A DNA stretch of 64,000 nt, from positions 2,542,001 to 2,606,000 of the forward strand of contig NZ_CP019893.1 in NCBI RefSeq assembly GCF_002156705.1, read 5' to 3'. The notes beneath the pieces are model-generated. The model had not been told where the DNA came from, searched no databases, and saw only the letters and a program-made list of their open reading frames with translations. Numbering within the stretch: position 1 is the first letter of the stretch; each line of letters starts with the position of its first letter. The position numbers and the translations under genes were made by a program. This document shows, piece after piece, positions 44,882-53,861 of the stretch. The DNA comes from Natrarchaeobaculum aegyptiacum. Its GTDB lineage: Archaea; Halobacteriota; Halobacteria; Halobacteriales; Natrialbaceae.

Positions 44882-45781
44882 ATGACCGACGACGACGCAG
44901 CCGCGGGCTGGTTCGTGGCGCTCGATCCCGACGATCCGAGCCTCGAGTCGGCCACCGAGGCCGTACGCGACGGCTCCGCGTCGACCCCGCGTAACTGGCC
45001 GACGCTGGCTGTCGAGGCTGGCGTCGCCGACGACGCCGAGGACTACTACGACCTCCTACACGAGGCGACCGTCGACGCCACCCGTGAGGCCGTCCGTGAA
45101 CGAGAAGCGGCCGACGACCGCCAGCTCGTCCACGCCGTGCGCGCGATGGACGACTGCGAGCGAACCGCGAACGAACTCGCCGAGCGCCTCGCCGAGTGGG
45201 CCGGGTCGGTCGATCCCGACGCTGGCGTCGGCGTCGAGTACGCCCGCGATCTCACAGAGCGTGAGGACGTTCCGCTCCGGATCGCGTCGCTCGCCGAGCG
45301 CGTCGTCGCCCTCGACGACGAGACCGCCGACCTGCGCGAGTACGTCGAACGGGAGACGCCCACGATCGCACCGAACCTCGCCGCGCTGGCCGGCCCGGTC
45401 CTCGCCGCCAGACTGCTCTCGCTCGCTGGCGGCCTCGAGCCCCTCGCAAAGAAACCGAGTGGGACGATCCAGGTGCTCGGCGCCGAAGACGCGCTGTTCG
45501 CCCACTTGCAGGGCCACGCTCCCTCGCCGAAACACGGGATCATCTACGTCCACGACGCGGTCCGGGGAACACACCCGGACAATCGCGGCTCGGCCGCGCG
45601 GGCGCTGGCTGGCAAACTCGCCATCGCCGCACGCGTCGACCACTATTCCGGCGAGATGAAGCCCGAACTCGAGGCCGAACTCGCAGAACGGATCGAGACG
45701 ATTCAGTCGCGGACAGACGGATCGAACGCCGATGCCGACGACTCGAGCGACGACGAACCCGGAGGTGACGGTGATGACTGA
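44882..45781 (+). CDS. Nop5/Nop56-type C/D box RNP protein
   Basis: Nop5 is the scaffold of archaeal C/D box sRNPs that direct 2'-O-methylation of rRNA and tRNA. This 299-residue protein has a helical coiled-coil region and the Nop domain with APNLAALAGPVLAARLLSLAGGL and KKPSGTIQVLGAEDALFAHLQG. An SPKHGIIYVH motif and KLAIAARVDHYSGE follow. The C-terminal tail is acidic instead of Lys-rich, as usual in halophiles. The last 8 nt overlap the fibrillarin gene, its functional partner. Confidence 0.92.
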   Translation: MTDDDAAAGWFVALDPDDPSLESATEAVRDGSASTPRNWPTLAVEAGVADDAEDYYDLLHEATVDATREAVREREAADDRQLVHAVRAMDDCERTANELAERLAEWAGSVDPDAGVGVEYARDLTEREDVPLRIASLAERVVALDDETADLREYVERETPTIAPNLAALAGPVLAARLLSLAGGLEPLAKKPSGTIQVLGAEDALFAHLQGHAPSPKHGIIYVHDAVRGTHPDNRGSAARALAGKLAIAARVDHYSGEMKPELEAELAERIETIQSRTDGSNADADDSSDDEPGGDGDD

Positions 45782-46418
45782 ACCGGAATCGCTCCCCGAG
45801 GGCGTCGAACGCCGGGAAATCGACGGCCAGCAGCGACTCGCGACCCGCGGTGAACCCGTCTACGGCGAGCCGACCGAGGGAGAGTGGCGCGCGTGGGACC
45901 CCACTCGCTCGAAACTCGGTGCAATGTTGGAACTGGGGATGGACACCGCCCTCGAGGGCGGCGACACCGTCTGCTACCTCGGTGCCGCGAGCGGGACGAC
46001 GGTGAGCCACGTCGCCGACTTCGCCGGACCGACCTACGCCGTCGAGTTCGCGCCACGACCCGCACGCGACCTGCTCTCGGTCGCCGACTCGAGACCGCGA
46101 CTGTTCCCCCTGCTCGCCGACGCCCGCAAACCCGAGACCTACGCCCACGTCGTCGAGGCAGACGTCGACGCGCTCGTCCAGGACGTCGCCACGCGCGGGC
46201 AGGCGCGGGTCGCTCTCGAGAACCGGCAGTTCCTCGCCGACGACGGTCGCCTCCTGCTGGCAGTCAAGGCCCGCAGCGAGGACGTGACACGTGACCCGAA
46301 CGAGGTCTTCGCAGACGTTCGCGAGACGCTCGAGGAGGGCTACGAGGTGCTCGAGTCCCGGCGACTCGACGACTATCACGCCGACCACCTGGGGATCGTC
46401 GCGCGACCGCGGCGCTGA
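45774..46418 (+). CDS. flpA: fibrillarin-like rRNA/tRNA 2'-O-methyltransferase
   Basis: FlpA is the catalytic SAM-dependent methyltransferase of the C/D box sRNP. In the 214-residue product the family motifs are EWRAWDPTRSKLGAML, then the SAM-binding VCYLGAASGTTVSHVAD, followed by YAVEFAPRPARDLL and the VQDVATRGQA segment. The start is ATG 45774, overlapping the nop5 stop by 8 nt, a common translational-coupling arrangement for this pair. Confidence 0.93.
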   Translation: MTEPESLPEGVERREIDGQQRLATRGEPVYGEPTEGEWRAWDPTRSKLGAMLELGMDTALEGGDTVCYLGAASGTTVSHVADFAGPTYAVEFAPRPARDLLSVADSRPRLFPLLADARKPETYAHVVEADVDALVQDVATRGQARVALENRQFLADDGRLLLAVKARSEDVTRDPNEVFADVRETLEEGYEVLESRRLDDYHADHLGIVARPRR

Positions 46419-46489
46419 CAGGCCCCCGGAACTGAAGGCGTGCGCAGCAAATCACAACCACTACTTCACCCGCTCGCCGAGTGCACCCC

Positions 46490-47389
46490 ATGCAACTGGG
46501 CGTCATCGGACTCGGACGGATGGGACAGATCGTCGTCGACCGCGTGCTCGAGGCGGGCCACGACGTCGTCGCCTTCGACCTCGACGAGGAAGCCGTCGCG
46601 ACGGCGGCCGATGGGGGCGCGGACCCGGCGGACTCACTCGAGGACCTGCTCGACCGACTCGGCGACGAGAAACGCATCTGGCTCATGGTCCCCGCCGGCG
46701 AGGCCGTCGATATCACGCTCTCCGAACTCGAGACCCATCTCGACGAAGACGACGTCGTAATCGACGGTGGAAACTCCTACTTCGAGGATTCGGTCCGCCG
46801 GGCCGAGTCCTGCCCCGCGGCCTACCTCGACTGTGGCACCTCCGGCGGCCCCGCAGGTGCGGAACTCGGATTCTCGCTGATGATCGGCGGCCCCGAGTGG
46901 GCCTACGAGGAGTGCACGCCGGTCTTCGACGCCGTCGCGACCGGTCCCAACGGCCACGAACGCGTCGGGCCCGCCGGTTCGGGTCACTACGTGAAGATGG
47001 TCCACAACGGCGTCGAGTATGCGCTGATGCAGGCCTACGGCGAGGGCTTCGAGCTCCTCCACGAGGGCCGGTACGACCTCGACCTAGAGCAGGTGGCGTC
47101 GGTCTGGAACAACGGCGCGGTCATCCGCTCGTGGCTGCTCGAGCTCTGCGAGGAGGCCTTCCGCGAGGAAGGGACCGACCTCGGGGACGTGGCCGACCGC
47201 ATCGAAGGTGGCTCCACGGGGACGTGGACCGTTCAGGAGGGCCTCGAGCAAGAGGTTCCCCTCCCGTTGATCTACACGGCGCTCGGCGAGCGCTTCGGCT
47301 CGCGGGCCGACGACGGCCGGTTCTCGCGGCGACTGGCGAACAGATTGCGGTACGGCTTCGGGCGACACGAAGTGCAGCGACGGGACTGA
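46490..47389 (+). CDS. gnd: 6-phosphogluconate dehydrogenase, decarboxylating
   Basis: Gnd oxidises 6-phosphogluconate to ribulose 5-phosphate, the route haloarchaea use to make pentoses. This 299-residue short (GntZ/YqeC-type) enzyme has the dinucleotide motif LGVIGLGRMGQIVVDRVLEAG, substrate motif CGTSGGPAGAELGFSLMIGG and catalytic GSGHYVKMVHNGVEYALMQAYGEG. The start is ATG 46490 (MQLGVIGLG), three codons after an alternative. Cofactor preference (NAD vs NADP) cannot be settled by eye. Confidence 0.9.
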   Translation: MQLGVIGLGRMGQIVVDRVLEAGHDVVAFDLDEEAVATAADGGADPADSLEDLLDRLGDEKRIWLMVPAGEAVDITLSELETHLDEDDVVIDGGNSYFEDSVRRAESCPAAYLDCGTSGGPAGAELGFSLMIGGPEWAYEECTPVFDAVATGPNGHERVGPAGSGHYVKMVHNGVEYALMQAYGEGFELLHEGRYDLDLEQVASVWNNGAVIRSWLLELCEEAFREEGTDLGDVADRIEGGSTGTWTVQEGLEQEVPLPLIYTALGERFGSRADDGRFSRRLANRLRYGFGRHEVQRRD

Positions 47390-47469
47390 GGTCAGTTCGC
47401 GTTCGCTCTCTGCATCCGCTGTGCGGTACGTGACGTGGCTTTTTACCGCCGATCGTGATACCGCGTTGT

Positions 47470-47874
47470 ATGAGTTCCTGGGCCGGTGTGACGAGGTACA
47501 GTTCGTATCTGGTGGCAGTTGCGCTTGCGGTCCACGGGCTCATTCACTTCCTCGGAGTCGTGGTCTACTTCGAACTCCTTCAGCTCGCAGACCTTCCGTA
47601 CAAGACGACGCTGCTCGGCGGGGCCGTCGCCGTGGGTGGGACGGGGATTCGGGTCTTCGCTGTATTGACCGCCGTGGCGGGTGTCGGATTCCTCGTATCG
47701 GCCGTCGCACTGGTCACCAACTGGCGATACTGGTGGTCTCTATTGTTCGCAGTGACGGCGTTTTCGCTCGTGCTTACCGCTCTCGACTGGACGGTCGCGT
47801 CGATGGGTGTGCTGGCCAATCTGGCGATTCTGGTCGGACTCGTCGGTTACAGATTCCGCGCGACCGTCAGATAG
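47470..47874 (+). CDS. small membrane protein, four TM helices
   Basis: A 134-residue protein with four hydrophobic helices (SYLVAVALAVHGLIHFLGVVVY, FAVLTAVAGVGFLVSAVALV and two more, in outline). A histidine pair (HGLIHF) in the first helix might bind metal or haem. The start is ATG 47470. It overlaps the 3' end of the convergent trmI gene by 28 bp. The family is not recognised. Confidence 0.55.
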   Translation: MSSWAGVTRYSSYLVAVALAVHGLIHFLGVVVYFELLQLADLPYKTTLLGGAVAVGGTGIRVFAVLTAVAGVGFLVSAVALVTNWRYWWSLLFAVTAFSLVLTALDWTVASMGVLANLAILVGLVGYRFRATVR

Positions 47875-48659
47875 CCCGTGTGCCCCACGGGAGCCGTCGA
47901 CGGGCGCGAGCCGCGGTCGTCGAACTGCATCTCCCGCTGGATCGTCTCTCTGGTGGTGACCTCGACGAGACCGGCTTCGCGCGCGGCCTCAGCGACTGCC
48001 CGCGTGGACTCGATGAATGGGCTGTAGACCGCGAGAAAGCCGCCCTCGACCAGCAGGTCCGGCGCGTGCGGAACCACGTCGGGCGCGTCGCCCGTATCGA
48101 GGGTCAGCACGTCGAACGACGAGGCCTCGAGCCCCTCGAGTTCCGCGGTCAGGTCGCCGGTCCGGACGTCGACACGGTCTTCGACCCCGCCGAGGGCCAT
48201 GTTCTCGCGGGCGACGTCGGCGAAGTCGGGGTCACGCTCGTAGGTGACGACCGTCGCGCCCGCCCGGGCCATCGAGGCGGCGAGCACGCCGGTTCCGGTA
48301 CCCGCATCGAGCACGCGATCGCCTGCGGCGACGCCGGTCTCGCCGATCACGAGACCGATATCGCGGGGCACCATCGGCGCGCCGGTGCGCTCGAAGTGGT
48401 GAAAGAGGTCCGGCCCTCGCAGTCGCCGGACGGTGAACGCCTCGCCGAGATGGGTCTCGACGGTGTCGCCGGGTTCGACGTCCTCGGGAACCTCGAGCAC
48501 GCCGAGGTCGGTCCCCATTTCTTCGCCGGGTTCGACGAGAAACTCGCGGTCACCGCAGACGAGCAGGACGGGGACGCGGCCGGTGGACTCCGCCCCATCG
48601 GCGTCGCTGTCGTCGGCCGACGCGTCGCCTTCGAGGCCGGAATCGTCAGCGCCCGGCAC
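47847..48659 (-). CDS. trmI: tRNA (adenine-N1)-methyltransferase TrmI
   Basis: Archaeal TrmI methylates A57/A58 in the T-loop of tRNAs. The 270-residue product has the family's N-terminal beta domain (GEAFTVRRLRGPDLFHHFERTG) and the SAM-binding motif VLDAGTGTGVLAASMARAG. The catalytic LDTGDAPDVV and the terminal SPFIESTRAVAEA segment follow. An acidic leader of about 25 residues is present. The start is GTG 48659, one base after the NAC gene's stop, so NAC and TrmI form one unit. Confidence 0.9.
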   Translation of the reverse strand: MPGADDSGLEGDASADDSDADGAESTGRVPVLLVCGDREFLVEPGEEMGTDLGVLEVPEDVEPGDTVETHLGEAFTVRRLRGPDLFHHFERTGAPMVPRDIGLVIGETGVAAGDRVLDAGTGTGVLAASMARAGATVVTYERDPDFADVARENMALGGVEDRVDVRTGDLTAELEGLEASSFDVLTLDTGDAPDVVPHAPDLLVEGGFLAVYSPFIESTRAVAEAAREAGLVEVTTRETIQREMQFDDRGSRPSTAPVGHTGYLTVARNL

Positions 48660-48660
48660 G

Positions 48661-49041
48661 TCACTCGAGGGCGGCGATCGCCGCCGCGAGGTCGCCGTCT
48701 GCGTCCTCGAGGGCCTCGCGGGCCTCGTCCTCGCTCACGCCGGCGCGTTCGGCGACGAGCCCGACGTCTTCGTCGGGGATCGCGCTTCCGGCATCATCGG
48801 CGCTCGCGCCGGCATCGCCGCCCGCGGAGCCGGCTTCGACCTGCTCGGGCGAGCCGATGATCTGGTAGGTCTCCTGGCCGCGTGCGTCCATCTTGGTGAC
48901 GTCGGCGTCACTGAAGACGAGGTCGTACTCGTCGGTGCGGATGATAACCTCTTCGGCGTCGATGTCGTCGACGTCGATGCCCATCTGTTTCATCATCTGT
49001 TCCATCTTGCGCGGGTTGAGCCCGCCGCCTCCTCCGAACAT
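48661..49041 (-). CDS. nac: nascent polypeptide-associated complex protein
   Basis: Archaeal NAC binds the ribosome exit site and nascent chains. The 126-residue product begins [28 protein letters not shown], continues with the NAC barrel ([31 protein letters not shown]) and ends with a UBA-like domain ([34 protein letters not shown]). An acidic Ala/Gly linker of about 25 residues joins the two. It is co-directional with trmI. Confidence 0.94.
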   Translation of the reverse strand: MFGGGGGLNPRKMEQMMKQMGIDVDDIDAEEVIIRTDEYDLVFSDADVTKMDARGQETYQIIGSPEQVEAGSAGGDAGASADDAGSAIPDEDVGLVAERAGVSEDEAREALEDADGDLAAAIAALE

Positions 49042-49225
49042 AGGCGAACCGTCGGCACGCGCAGTCTTTTATGCTGTGGTTCCAGCTAGTGTCATGTCAC
49101 CCAGAGTGATGATCGACAGCACGGGTGAATCGAGTTGATTCTACCGAGACGGTACTCGACGGTGTCACACCCGGCGTACGAGAAGCGACCAAACGGCTAA
49201 GTGTCCGGTCGTCTACGCTCGAGAC

Positions 49226-49552
49226 ATGAGCGACAAAAAGTTCACGTTCGTCGAGTTGCATCTCGAAGGCGCACAGTTCGGTCCCAGCACGATTTCAGAC
49301 GCGCTTCCGTTCGGTGACGCCGGACCGGCCCTCGAGGGCGAGGCTGAGACCGAGACCGAATCCGCCATCGAGGAGACGAGCGGCGACCTCGAGGGCGACG
49401 ACGAGTCGGGATCGAAGGGAAAAGCTGCGATCGGTGCCATCGTCGCCCTCGCGTTCCTCGTCGGGATTGGCGTCGCCGTCAAGAAGTTCCGCGGCGGTGA
49501 CGAGGAAGAGGCAGACGCGCTCGAGGAAGAACCCGAAGTCATCGTCAACTGA
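49226..49552 (+). CDS. small acidic protein with one TM helix
   Basis: A 108-residue protein. The N-terminal 30 residues (KKFTFVELHLEGAQFGPS in part) suggest a short beta unit, followed by an acidic linker, a single helix (AAIGAIVALAFLVGIGVAV) and an acidic tail. Its family is not recognised; from memory similar proteins occur in other haloarchaea. Start at 49226 (MSDKKFTF). Confidence 0.55.
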   Translation: MSDKKFTFVELHLEGAQFGPSTISDALPFGDAGPALEGEAETETESAIEETSGDLEGDDESGSKGKAAIGAIVALAFLVGIGVAVKKFRGGDEEEADALEEEPEVIVN

Positions 49553-49645
49553 CGGCCCGCCCGTCTCACCGTTTCCGTTCGTTTTCACCCACCAGTCACT
49601 ACCACGTGCCAAACACTTTTCGTGTCGTATTGCTAACTGGTCGGT

Positions 49646-50959
49646 GTGAACCTCTCACGCCGTCGCGCACTCGCGGTCTGTGCCGCCGCGGCCGGCAGTG
49701 GCGGCCTCGTCTGGTACGCCCGGCGGGGTCACGAACCGATGGCCGGTCCGCAAACCCGCCCGCAAGCCACCGACGCGGGCCTCGAGGCGTTCGTCCGCGA
49801 CACCACCGAGTTTGGAACCACTCTGCTCTCGGAACTCGCCGCGGACGAGCCGACTGGCAACGCGATGCTCTCCCCGCTCAGCCTCACCAGCGCACTCGCG
49901 ATGGTCTGGGCCGGCGCTCGCGAGGAGACCGAACGACAGATCGCCGACACCCTCGAGTTCCCCCACGAGCAGGACGAACTCCACCCCACAGTCGGTGCGT
50001 TACTGTACGACCTCGACGGGCGCGCCGAGGACGCCGCCTCGCCCGGTCTGCTGGACCGCCTTCGGGGCGGTCGGGCGTTCGACCTCGCGGTCGCGAACGC
50101 CCTCTGGGGGCAGGAGCGCTTCCCCTACCGCGAGTCGTTCCTCGAGACGCTCGAGACCAACTACGGCGCTTCACTCCGGACCGTCGACTTCGTCGGCGAC
50201 CCCGATGGCGCTCGTGAGGTGGTCAACGACTGGGCCGCGGCCGCGACCGACGGCCGGCTCGAGGACCTCCTCTCGGCGCAGGCGGTCACCGAGGAGACGC
50301 GGCTGGTCCTCACGAACGCCGTGACGCTGCTGGCCGACTGGGACGAACCGTTCGACCCCGAGGACACGACCGACGAGCCCTTCACCGCCCTCGACGGCTC
50401 TACCGACGAGGTGGCGACGATGACCCAGACCGAGGACTTCCCCTATGCGCGTACCGGATCGGGTCTTCAGGCCGTCGAACTCCCCTACGTCGGCCAGTCG
50501 GTCAGCATGGTGGTCGTGCTCCCGCCCGAGGGCGAGTTCGAGTCGTTCGAGGATGACCTCGACGCCGACCTGCTCGCGGAACTGCTCGCAGACCTCTCCG
50601 AACGGGAACTCAGGCTCTCGCTGCCACGGTTCGAGTTCGAGGTGGGATTCGACCTTCGAGAAACACTGTCCCGTCTCGGCATGCCCGACGCGTTCGATCC
50701 GGAGGCCGCCGCCTTCGATGGTATCGTGTCGGCCGACGACGCCCCCGACCTCCACCTCACGGATGTCCGCCACGAGACCTACGTCGCCGTCGACGAGGAA
50801 GGCACCGAGGCCATCGCGGCGACCGGTATCTCCGGTGGGCTCGCCTCAGGCCCCGCCGATATGACCGTCGATCGGCCGTTCTACGTCCTCATCCGGGACA
50901 GAGAGACGAACGCGCCCCTATTCCTCGGGCGCATCGTCGACGCTGCTGTGGCGCAGTAA
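49646..50959 (+). CDS. Tat-exported serpin
   Basis: A 437-residue serpin, a suicide inhibitor of serine or cysteine proteases. A twin-arginine signal (SRRRALAVCAAAAGSGGL) precedes the mature domain. Serpin landmarks are NAMLSPLSLTSALAMVWAGA, LVLTNAVTLLADWDEPF, the hinge DEEGTEAIAATG starting at residue 383, and the closing RPFYVLIRDRETNAPLFLGRIVD. The reactive loop after the hinge reads ISGGLASGPADM, so P1 may be small or hydrophobic, suggesting subtilisin-like (halolysin) targets. The start is GTG 49646. Confidence 0.9.
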   Translation: MNLSRRRALAVCAAAAGSGGLVWYARRGHEPMAGPQTRPQATDAGLEAFVRDTTEFGTTLLSELAADEPTGNAMLSPLSLTSALAMVWAGAREETERQIADTLEFPHEQDELHPTVGALLYDLDGRAEDAASPGLLDRLRGGRAFDLAVANALWGQERFPYRESFLETLETNYGASLRTVDFVGDPDGAREVVNDWAAAATDGRLEDLLSAQAVTEETRLVLTNAVTLLADWDEPFDPEDTTDEPFTALDGSTDEVATMTQTEDFPYARTGSGLQAVELPYVGQSVSMVVVLPPEGEFESFEDDLDADLLAELLADLSERELRLSLPRFEFEVGFDLRETLSRLGMPDAFDPEAAAFDGIVSADDAPDLHLTDVRHETYVAVDEEGTEAIAATGISGGLASGPADMTVDRPFYVLIRDRETNAPLFLGRIVDAAVAQ

Positions 50960-51177
50960 CAGTAGCTGTAGCAGTACCTGGAACAGTACCGGTTCTGTTG
51001 AACTCCCTAGCAGACGACTGGAGGCGGCTGCTGAATCCAGAGTATAGATGCAGCACAGTGATATCGTTTGTATCACGTCTAATTCTCCAAACATCTAAAT
51101 ACCATGTATGGGGACTAACAATCAACTCTGGTTCACTACCCTGCAGACTTTTCCCCTCTCCCAACTAACATCTAACC

Positions 51178-51336
51178 ATGGAAATTGGCAACTTGCTGTC
51201 GCAATTTAGTGAATTCCTCGAAGGAGAGGATATGACTGGAAAACAGGCGGCTCTATTAGTTGCTGTCTGGATGGGGGCTACCGCTCTCTTTGGTATAGTT
51301 TCCTATATTGTAGTGTTCGTAATTATGGGTGTTTGA
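51178..51336 (+). CDS. 52-residue membrane microprotein
   Basis: A short gene with start ATG 51178 (MEIGNLLSQFSEFLEGEDMT), then a hydrophobic C-terminal helix (AALLVAVWMGATALFGIV and a second hydrophobic run to the end). It lies in an AT-rich patch with its own AT-rich promoter-like sequence (TCTAAATACC near 51,092). No family is recognised. The open frame, charge pattern and clear helix support a real peptide, but a conserved start is needed for certainty. Confidence 0.5.
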   Translation: MEIGNLLSQFSEFLEGEDMTGKQAALLVAVWMGATALFGIVSYIVVFVIMGV

Positions 51337-51659
51337 TATTATTGCTTGCTCTGTCTCTCACCTGTACTGACCGATCACTACTGTCGTAAATCGAGGTGAA
51401 ACCCGTGCAACATTCGCGCTTTGTATCTTGCAGGTCTCGTTCTAGTTATCCGGTAGCTGGCAGAAAGCGCGTGCAACATTCAGGCCAGCAACAAAGAGTC
51501 GGAAAGACGAAATGACAATAGCAGGCATGACTGAGTTTGTGTACCGAATAATCTGGGGCTGCTGATAAAAGGCCACGCTGATTTTAACAAACAGTACTAA
51601 GAATATTGTACATATTATAACAACCTTTTTTATGCGATGGTCGCCAACTTAGCAATACA
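51337..51659. other. AT-rich intergenic region with 12-bp direct repeat
   Basis: CGTGCAACATTC occurs at 51404-51415 and again at 51470-51481. Between them GCGCTTT (51416-51422) and AAAGCGC (51464-51470) form an inverted pair with a 41-nt loop. The A+T level is well above the surroundings. There is no credible gene. It could be a small RNA or a footprint of an insertion. Confidence 0.4.
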
Positions 51660-51812
51660 ATGGCAGTCACTTGCTCAAACTGCGACGAAGAGTTCGAAAC
51701 CGCAGCAGCACTCACCCAGCACCTTCCGCTCCACCACAACACCTGCGGCGTCTGTAGCGAGAAATTCGACGATACAGAGTCCCTGCGCGAACACGTCCAC
51801 GCATCGCACTGA
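51660..51812 (+). CDS. 50-residue protein with two C2H2 zinc fingers
   Basis: A short gene (ATG 51660) whose product is almost entirely two C2H2-type fingers. The first is CSNCDEEFETAAALTQHLPLHH and the second CGVCSEKFDDTESLREHVHASH, both with two Cys, a central aromatic/leucine core and paired His. Small haloarchaeal zinc-finger proteins are known as regulators or RNA/DNA-binding proteins; I recall C2H2-type members in haloarchaea. The upstream AT-rich sequence (TATTATAACAACC at about 51,612-51,626) fits a promoter. Confidence 0.72.
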   Translation: MAVTCSNCDEEFETAAALTQHLPLHHNTCGVCSEKFDDTESLREHVHASH

Positions 51813-52291
51813 CCGAACTGTCCCTTTTCGTTCGTATCGTTCAGCCGCATTCGTTCTATTCAGCACTGATTTTCGTGGTCGACAGAGGACTGTATCGATA
51901 GGTCGTAATTCCGACCAGTCGAGATACGAACAGCCACCAGATGCTTCCGCTACGATCCGCACCGGATTAATAACGCTAGATTTAATATTATTAAACCCCG
52001 TGTTACCAGGTGCGAGAGACGTGAAGCAAGTGCGGACTCAGCATCGTACCCGTCTCTCGCCACTGGTCGGTAGCCAGCATCCGCCATCGTATGGCAACGA
52101 CACCAGCATTCCCCTTTCTTCCTTTCGAACGGTAGCATCGAGACGGGGTAAGAGCAATCAACACCTCGAGTCGGCGCGCTGTCGACACGGCTACCCCGTC
52201 GAGATGAGCGATCGGTCGGTTCCCATCCCACGTCGCCTCCGTCACCGAAGTTCGGCCGAACGCTTTTGCGCGTCCTGCCCGTACGACAGGT
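51813..52291. other. 479-bp intergenic, no gene seen
   Basis: A very AT-rich segment occurs near 51,965-52,000 (TTAATAACGCTAGATTTAAT), flanked by ordinary sequence. Apart from promoter-like A+T runs I see no gene, RNA or clear repeat. It lies between the zinc-finger microprotein and the zincin. Confidence 0.45.
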
Positions 52292-53248
52292 GTGAATCTC
52301 TATCGTAGCGTCCGGACCGTCGCCGGCGCGTCCGGCCCCGACGCGATCGACTGGGAGTCGGCAGCCGACGCCGCCAGGGCCGGCACCGACCCCGGGTCGC
52401 TCGACCTCTCGGAAGCGGAGCGGCAGGGTTACGCCCGGGACGTCCGGGAGGCCCGGGCCGCCGTGCGATCGGTCTCCGGCGTCGACTTCGAGGTCCCCGA
52501 CGCCGTCGAGATCCAGAACCGCCACCACTGGATCGACGCCAACGTCGAGACCTTCGAGCGCGTGATGGGGACGCTCGAGCCCCACACCGACGACTTCCCG
52601 GGGATTGCCCGGACGATCAACACGGGGACGATGACGATTTTGCTCGCGTACCTCGGGCGAAACGTCCTCGGGCAGTACGACCCGCTGTTGCTCGCCGATT
52701 CTCCCGACGCCGACCACGCGCTGTACTTCGTCCACCCCAACATCTGTGCGGCCGCCGACGCACTCGAGGTCGACCGCGAGCGGTTTCGCCGCTGGATCGC
52801 CTTCCACGAGGTGACCCACGCCGCGGAGTTCGGTGCTGCCCCGTGGCTCTCGACGCACCTCGAGGATCGGATGGAAGATGGCATCGCGACGCTCTCGACC
52901 GGGCGATTCGATCGTGAGGCCTTCCGGGACCTCGACGCGGCGATGACCGTCGTCGAGGGCTACGCGGAACTGCTGATGGATCACGCGTTCGACGACGAGT
53001 ACGCGGATCTTCGGCGAAAACTCGACGAGCGCCGGCAGGGTCGAGGCCCGCTCCAGCGGACGTTTCGGCGACTGCTCGGACTCGGACTCAAGCAACGCCA
53101 GTACGAACGCGGCAAGCACTTTTTCGAACGCGTCGTTGCTGTCCGGGACCTCGAGACGGCGAGTCTGGTCTGGGAGGGCCCGGCGTACCTCCCGACCCAC
53201 GACGAACTGGATTCGCCGGGGCTGTGGCTCCGGCGGGTCGACCGCTAG
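52292..53248 (+). CDS. zinc-dependent metalloprotease (DUF2342 / F420-associated zincin)
   Basis: A 318-residue zincin-like protein. The active-site motif is FHEVTHAAEFGAAPWL, with H172, E173 and H176; a later VVEGYAELLMDHAF could supply the third ligand and flank the cleft. The overall pattern matches the DUF2342 family found in actinobacteria and haloarchaea. Its proteolytic role is not established. The start is GTG 52292 (LYRSVRTVAGASG). Confidence 0.82.
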   Translation: MNLYRSVRTVAGASGPDAIDWESAADAARAGTDPGSLDLSEAERQGYARDVREARAAVRSVSGVDFEVPDAVEIQNRHHWIDANVETFERVMGTLEPHTDDFPGIARTINTGTMTILLAYLGRNVLGQYDPLLLADSPDADHALYFVHPNICAAADALEVDRERFRRWIAFHEVTHAAEFGAAPWLSTHLEDRMEDGIATLSTGRFDREAFRDLDAAMTVVEGYAELLMDHAFDDEYADLRRKLDERRQGRGPLQRTFRRLLGLGLKQRQYERGKHFFERVVAVRDLETASLVWEGPAYLPTHDELDSPGLWLRRVDR

Positions 53249-53323
53249 TGCCATTTCCGCAAACCCACGAGGCCACCCTCCTCCGATCGACGCCGCTCGA
53301 GCGGTGTCCCAGATTCGACCGCC

Positions 53324-53785
53324 TCAGAATTCCTCGCTCGTACTCACGTGCAACGTCGCGAACCGCCATGGTGCGGTCGACCGGTCGCTCGCCATCACGC
53401 TCGTCGCTGCCGTCGACTGTTCGCCACCGCTCGGGTCGGTGGTGGCCTCGCGGACGAGCGTGCCGCTCCATCGGGTTTCGAACGCCTTGCGCTCTTCGCT
53501 CTCTGCGTCGGTCCAGGCCATGGTCACCTCGTCTGCCATCGTGGCGAACCCGTCGCGCTGGTCAACGACGAGGTGGTGGCTCTCGACGGTCCAGTCGGTC
53601 GTCGTCTCCGTCTGGGTGCGCAGGGCCTCACAGACCCGGGAAGCGCCGAACAGCGCCTCGCTAATTCCGAACTTGATCGTCGACTCGCCCGGGAGCACGA
53701 ACGGCTCGAGTGCCTCGCCGGCCCGGAGCGCGTCGTAGTACGCACGAACGGTCTCGTCGGCGCTTGCTGGGGCGTTCAGGCTCAT
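53324..53785 (-). CDS. NTF2/SnoaL-like domain protein
   Basis: A 153-residue protein starting at ATG 53785 (MSLNAPASADETVRAYYDALRAGEALEPF), which is the usual opening of SnoaL/NTF2-type cone folds. Further supportive segments are STIKFGISEALFGASRVCEAL, VESHHLVVDQRDGFATMADEV and RWSGTLVREA. These folds serve as small-molecule enzymes or binding domains; no substrate is evident. The longer in-frame version starting at 53812 is less likely. Confidence 0.68.
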   Translation of the reverse strand: MSLNAPASADETVRAYYDALRAGEALEPFVLPGESTIKFGISEALFGASRVCEALRTQTETTTDWTVESHHLVVDQRDGFATMADEVTMAWTDAESEERKAFETRWSGTLVREATTDPSGGEQSTAATSVMASDRSTAPWRFATLHVSTSEEF

Positions 53786-53861
53786 GACTGGGACGTCACC
53801 GACCGCGTACAAAGCGTTCGCGGGGACACTCGCAGGCTGAGACGAGTCTCTCGCGTTCCGA

